Assembly (NCBI GenBank): GCA_021373115.1
Contig: JAJFTI010000013.1
Span: 1-64,000 of the forward strand
Reading direction: 5' to 3'
DNA from: Eubacteriales bacterium
Lineage (GTDB): Bacteria > Bacillota > Clostridia > Christensenellales > CAG-138
Length of the DNA stretch: 64,000 nt
A program made the translations under genes and the position numbers. The notes under the pieces are model-generated. The model made no database searches. It saw only the letters and a program-made list of their open reading frames with translations, and was not told the origin of the DNA. Below are positions 62,817 through 64,000 of the stretch, one piece after another (within the stretch, counting starts at the first letter, position 1; the number at the start of each line of letters is the position of its first letter).

Positions 62817-64000
62817 ATGAAACGTTCCATTGCTGTGTTAATGACCGTACTTCTGCTGCTTTCGTTTGCCACGGCGTGTTCGGCTCAAACGCCCGCGGTT
62901 CAAACACCGACGGAAGCTCCCGTTGAGCAGGCAACCGAAGCGCCCGCCGCGAGCGCGGAAAAGGAACCCGTGACGCTGCACCTCTTCCATCAAAAGCAGG
63001 AAGCGCAGGAAACCTTTGCCCAAATCATAGAGAAATTTGAAACGGAATATCCCTACATTACCGTTGAGCAGGAAATCGTAACCAACGAGCCTGCCGCGGT
63101 GCTCAAGGCCCGCCTTGCGACCGACGAAATTCCGGATATCTTCCAGGGCGCGCTGGATACGATGGATATCGCCAAGGGCGGTTATCTGCTGGATTTGAGC
63201 GGCGAAGCATTTTTAAGCAATATCAACGACGCGGCGCTTTCGTCCTCTTCGTTTACGGATGCGGACGGCCATACCTGGGCGATGCCGATCGACGGCAGCT
63301 GCATCTGCGTGTTCTACAACAAGGATATCTTCGCGCAGTATGGGCTTGCCGTGCCGACCACGCTGAGCGAGTTTGACAATGTTCTTGCGACGCTGAAATC
63401 GAATAACGTAACGGCGTTTGCCCTCGGCTTTAAGGACGCCTGGACGATGAAACCTGCTTCGCTCGCGCTGGCTTCCCCCGCGGTTTACGGCAAGTACCCG
63501 ACCTGGGACGCGGAGAAGACCGCCGGAGCGACATCCTTTGCGGCGACTCCCGAGTGGACGGTGGTGTTTGAACAGCTGAAGAAGATTTATGAAAACGGCA
63601 ACACGAAAACCGCGTTCGATACGGACTATAACGGCGCCTGCGCAATGCTGGCACAGGGCGAAGCGGCCATGATGGCAAACGGCCTCTGGGCGCTGGAGCC
63701 GATTCGTTCCATCAACCCGGACATCAACCTCGGCATTATGGCGCTGCCGGTATCCGAGAATCCGGCGGATGCGAAACTCCACCAGTTCCCGGACTTCGGC
63801 CTTTCAATTTCGAAAACTTCGAAGCATATCGAGGAATGCAAGCTCTTCCTTGAGTTCCTGACCAGACCTGAAATTGCGGAGCTTTGGTCGAATTCCGCAA
63901 AGCTCTTCTCGGCGGTCAAGGGCGTTTCGGTCAACTTTGATCCCGTCGCGGCGGATGTAAACGCCTATATCGATGCGGGCATGGTCTGCACGCAGGCGGA
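62817..64000 (+). CDS. Carbohydrate ABC transporter solute-binding lipoprotein, partial
   Basis: The 3' end lies beyond the window; 394 codons are present. ATG 62817 follows AAAAGGAGAG. The signal peptide (LLLLSFATAC, with the lipid-modified Cys at 21) leads to a Pro/Thr/Ala/Glu linker and a family 1 binding domain starting PVTLHLFHQKQEAQETFAQI. DEIPDIFQGALDTMDIAKGG, VFYNKDIFAQYGLAVPTT and LAQGEAAMMANGLW are typical. It is activated in all likelihood by the divergent YesM/YesN pair, and its permeases should lie to the right. Confidence 0.9.
   Translation, partial: MKRSIAVLMTVLLLLSFATACSAQTPAVQTPTEAPVEQATEAPAASAEKEPVTLHLFHQKQEAQETFAQIIEKFETEYPYITVEQEIVTNEPAAVLKARLATDEIPDIFQGALDTMDIAKGGYLLDLSGEAFLSNINDAALSSSSFTDADGHTWAMPIDGSCICVFYNKDIFAQYGLAVPTTLSEFDNVLATLKSNNVTAFALGFKDAWTMKPASLALASPAVYGKYPTWDAEKTAGATSFAATPEWTVVFEQLKKIYENGNTKTAFDTDYNGACAMLAQGEAAMMANGLWALEPIRSINPDINLGIMALPVSENPADAKLHQFPDFGLSISKTSKHIEECKLFLEFLTRPEIAELWSNSAKLFSAVKGVSVNFDPVAADVNAYIDAGMVCTQA

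Overview
The window looks like chromosome from an anaerobic, fermentative member of the Bacillota, most likely class Clostridia. This is an inference from several signs: AGGAGG-type ribosome-binding sites, frequent TTG and GTG starts, lipoprotein solute-binding proteins with Ala/Thr-rich linkers, YesM/YesN two-component systems, a ferredoxin-linked 2-oxoacid oxidoreductase, and phosphate butyryltransferase with butyrate kinase. No rRNA, tRNA or CRISPR array was seen. Nearly everything concerns import and fermentation of small carbohydrates or carbohydrate-derived acids.

Region 1 (1-3.5 kb) is a mobile-element scar. It holds the end of an IS3-type transposase, a 52-bp direct repeat, a class II Fic protein behind a palindromic operator, a 71-residue orphan between two near-identical terminators, and a phage portal gene broken and joined to the back half of an NAD-dependent epimerase.

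Region 2 (3.9-11 kb) is a probable TetR-controlled divergon. One arm encodes a split transketolase and an SCP2-like protein. The other encodes a second SCP2-like protein, a class III aminotransferase and alanine dehydrogenase. Two sigma-A-type promoters face away from each other around one shared 22-bp palindrome at 7681-7702. A twice-damaged MttB-family methyltransferase gene and an IS3 fragment follow (11.2-12.2 kb).

Region 3 (12.4-33 kb) is a GntR/FadR-type regulator followed by a very long co-directional cluster: cupin, zinc-type dehydrogenase, amidohydrolase, split transketolase, racemase-like protein, second split transketolase, ribose-type ABC importer with two permeases, SDR, P-loop protein, four-subunit 2-oxoacid:ferredoxin oxidoreductase, Ptb, Buk and an OFA-type transporter. 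It reads as a complete path from uptake through carbon-carbon cleavage to acyl-CoA, acyl phosphate, ATP and acid export. The substrate cannot be named from sequence and the combination may be undescribed.

Region 4 (33-36 kb) holds a dead IS5-type transposase and a membrane GGDEF/HD-GYP protein. Region 5 (36-46 kb) is a ROK-regulated sugar divergon: isomerase, PfkB kinase and repressor on the minus strand; ABC importer, class II aldolase and AllA-like cupin on the plus strand. A strongly paired element (37827-37966) lies ahead of the isomerase gene. Region 6 (46-51.5 kb) is a response regulator, sensor kinase, 48-residue membrane protein and two paralogous lipoproteins. Region 7 (51.7-64 kb) handles oligosaccharides: an AraC regulator, a MalEFG-like importer, YhcH-like and RidA-like proteins, a GH13 oligo-1,6-glucosidase, a YesN/YesM pair, and a further solute-binding protein that runs off the window.
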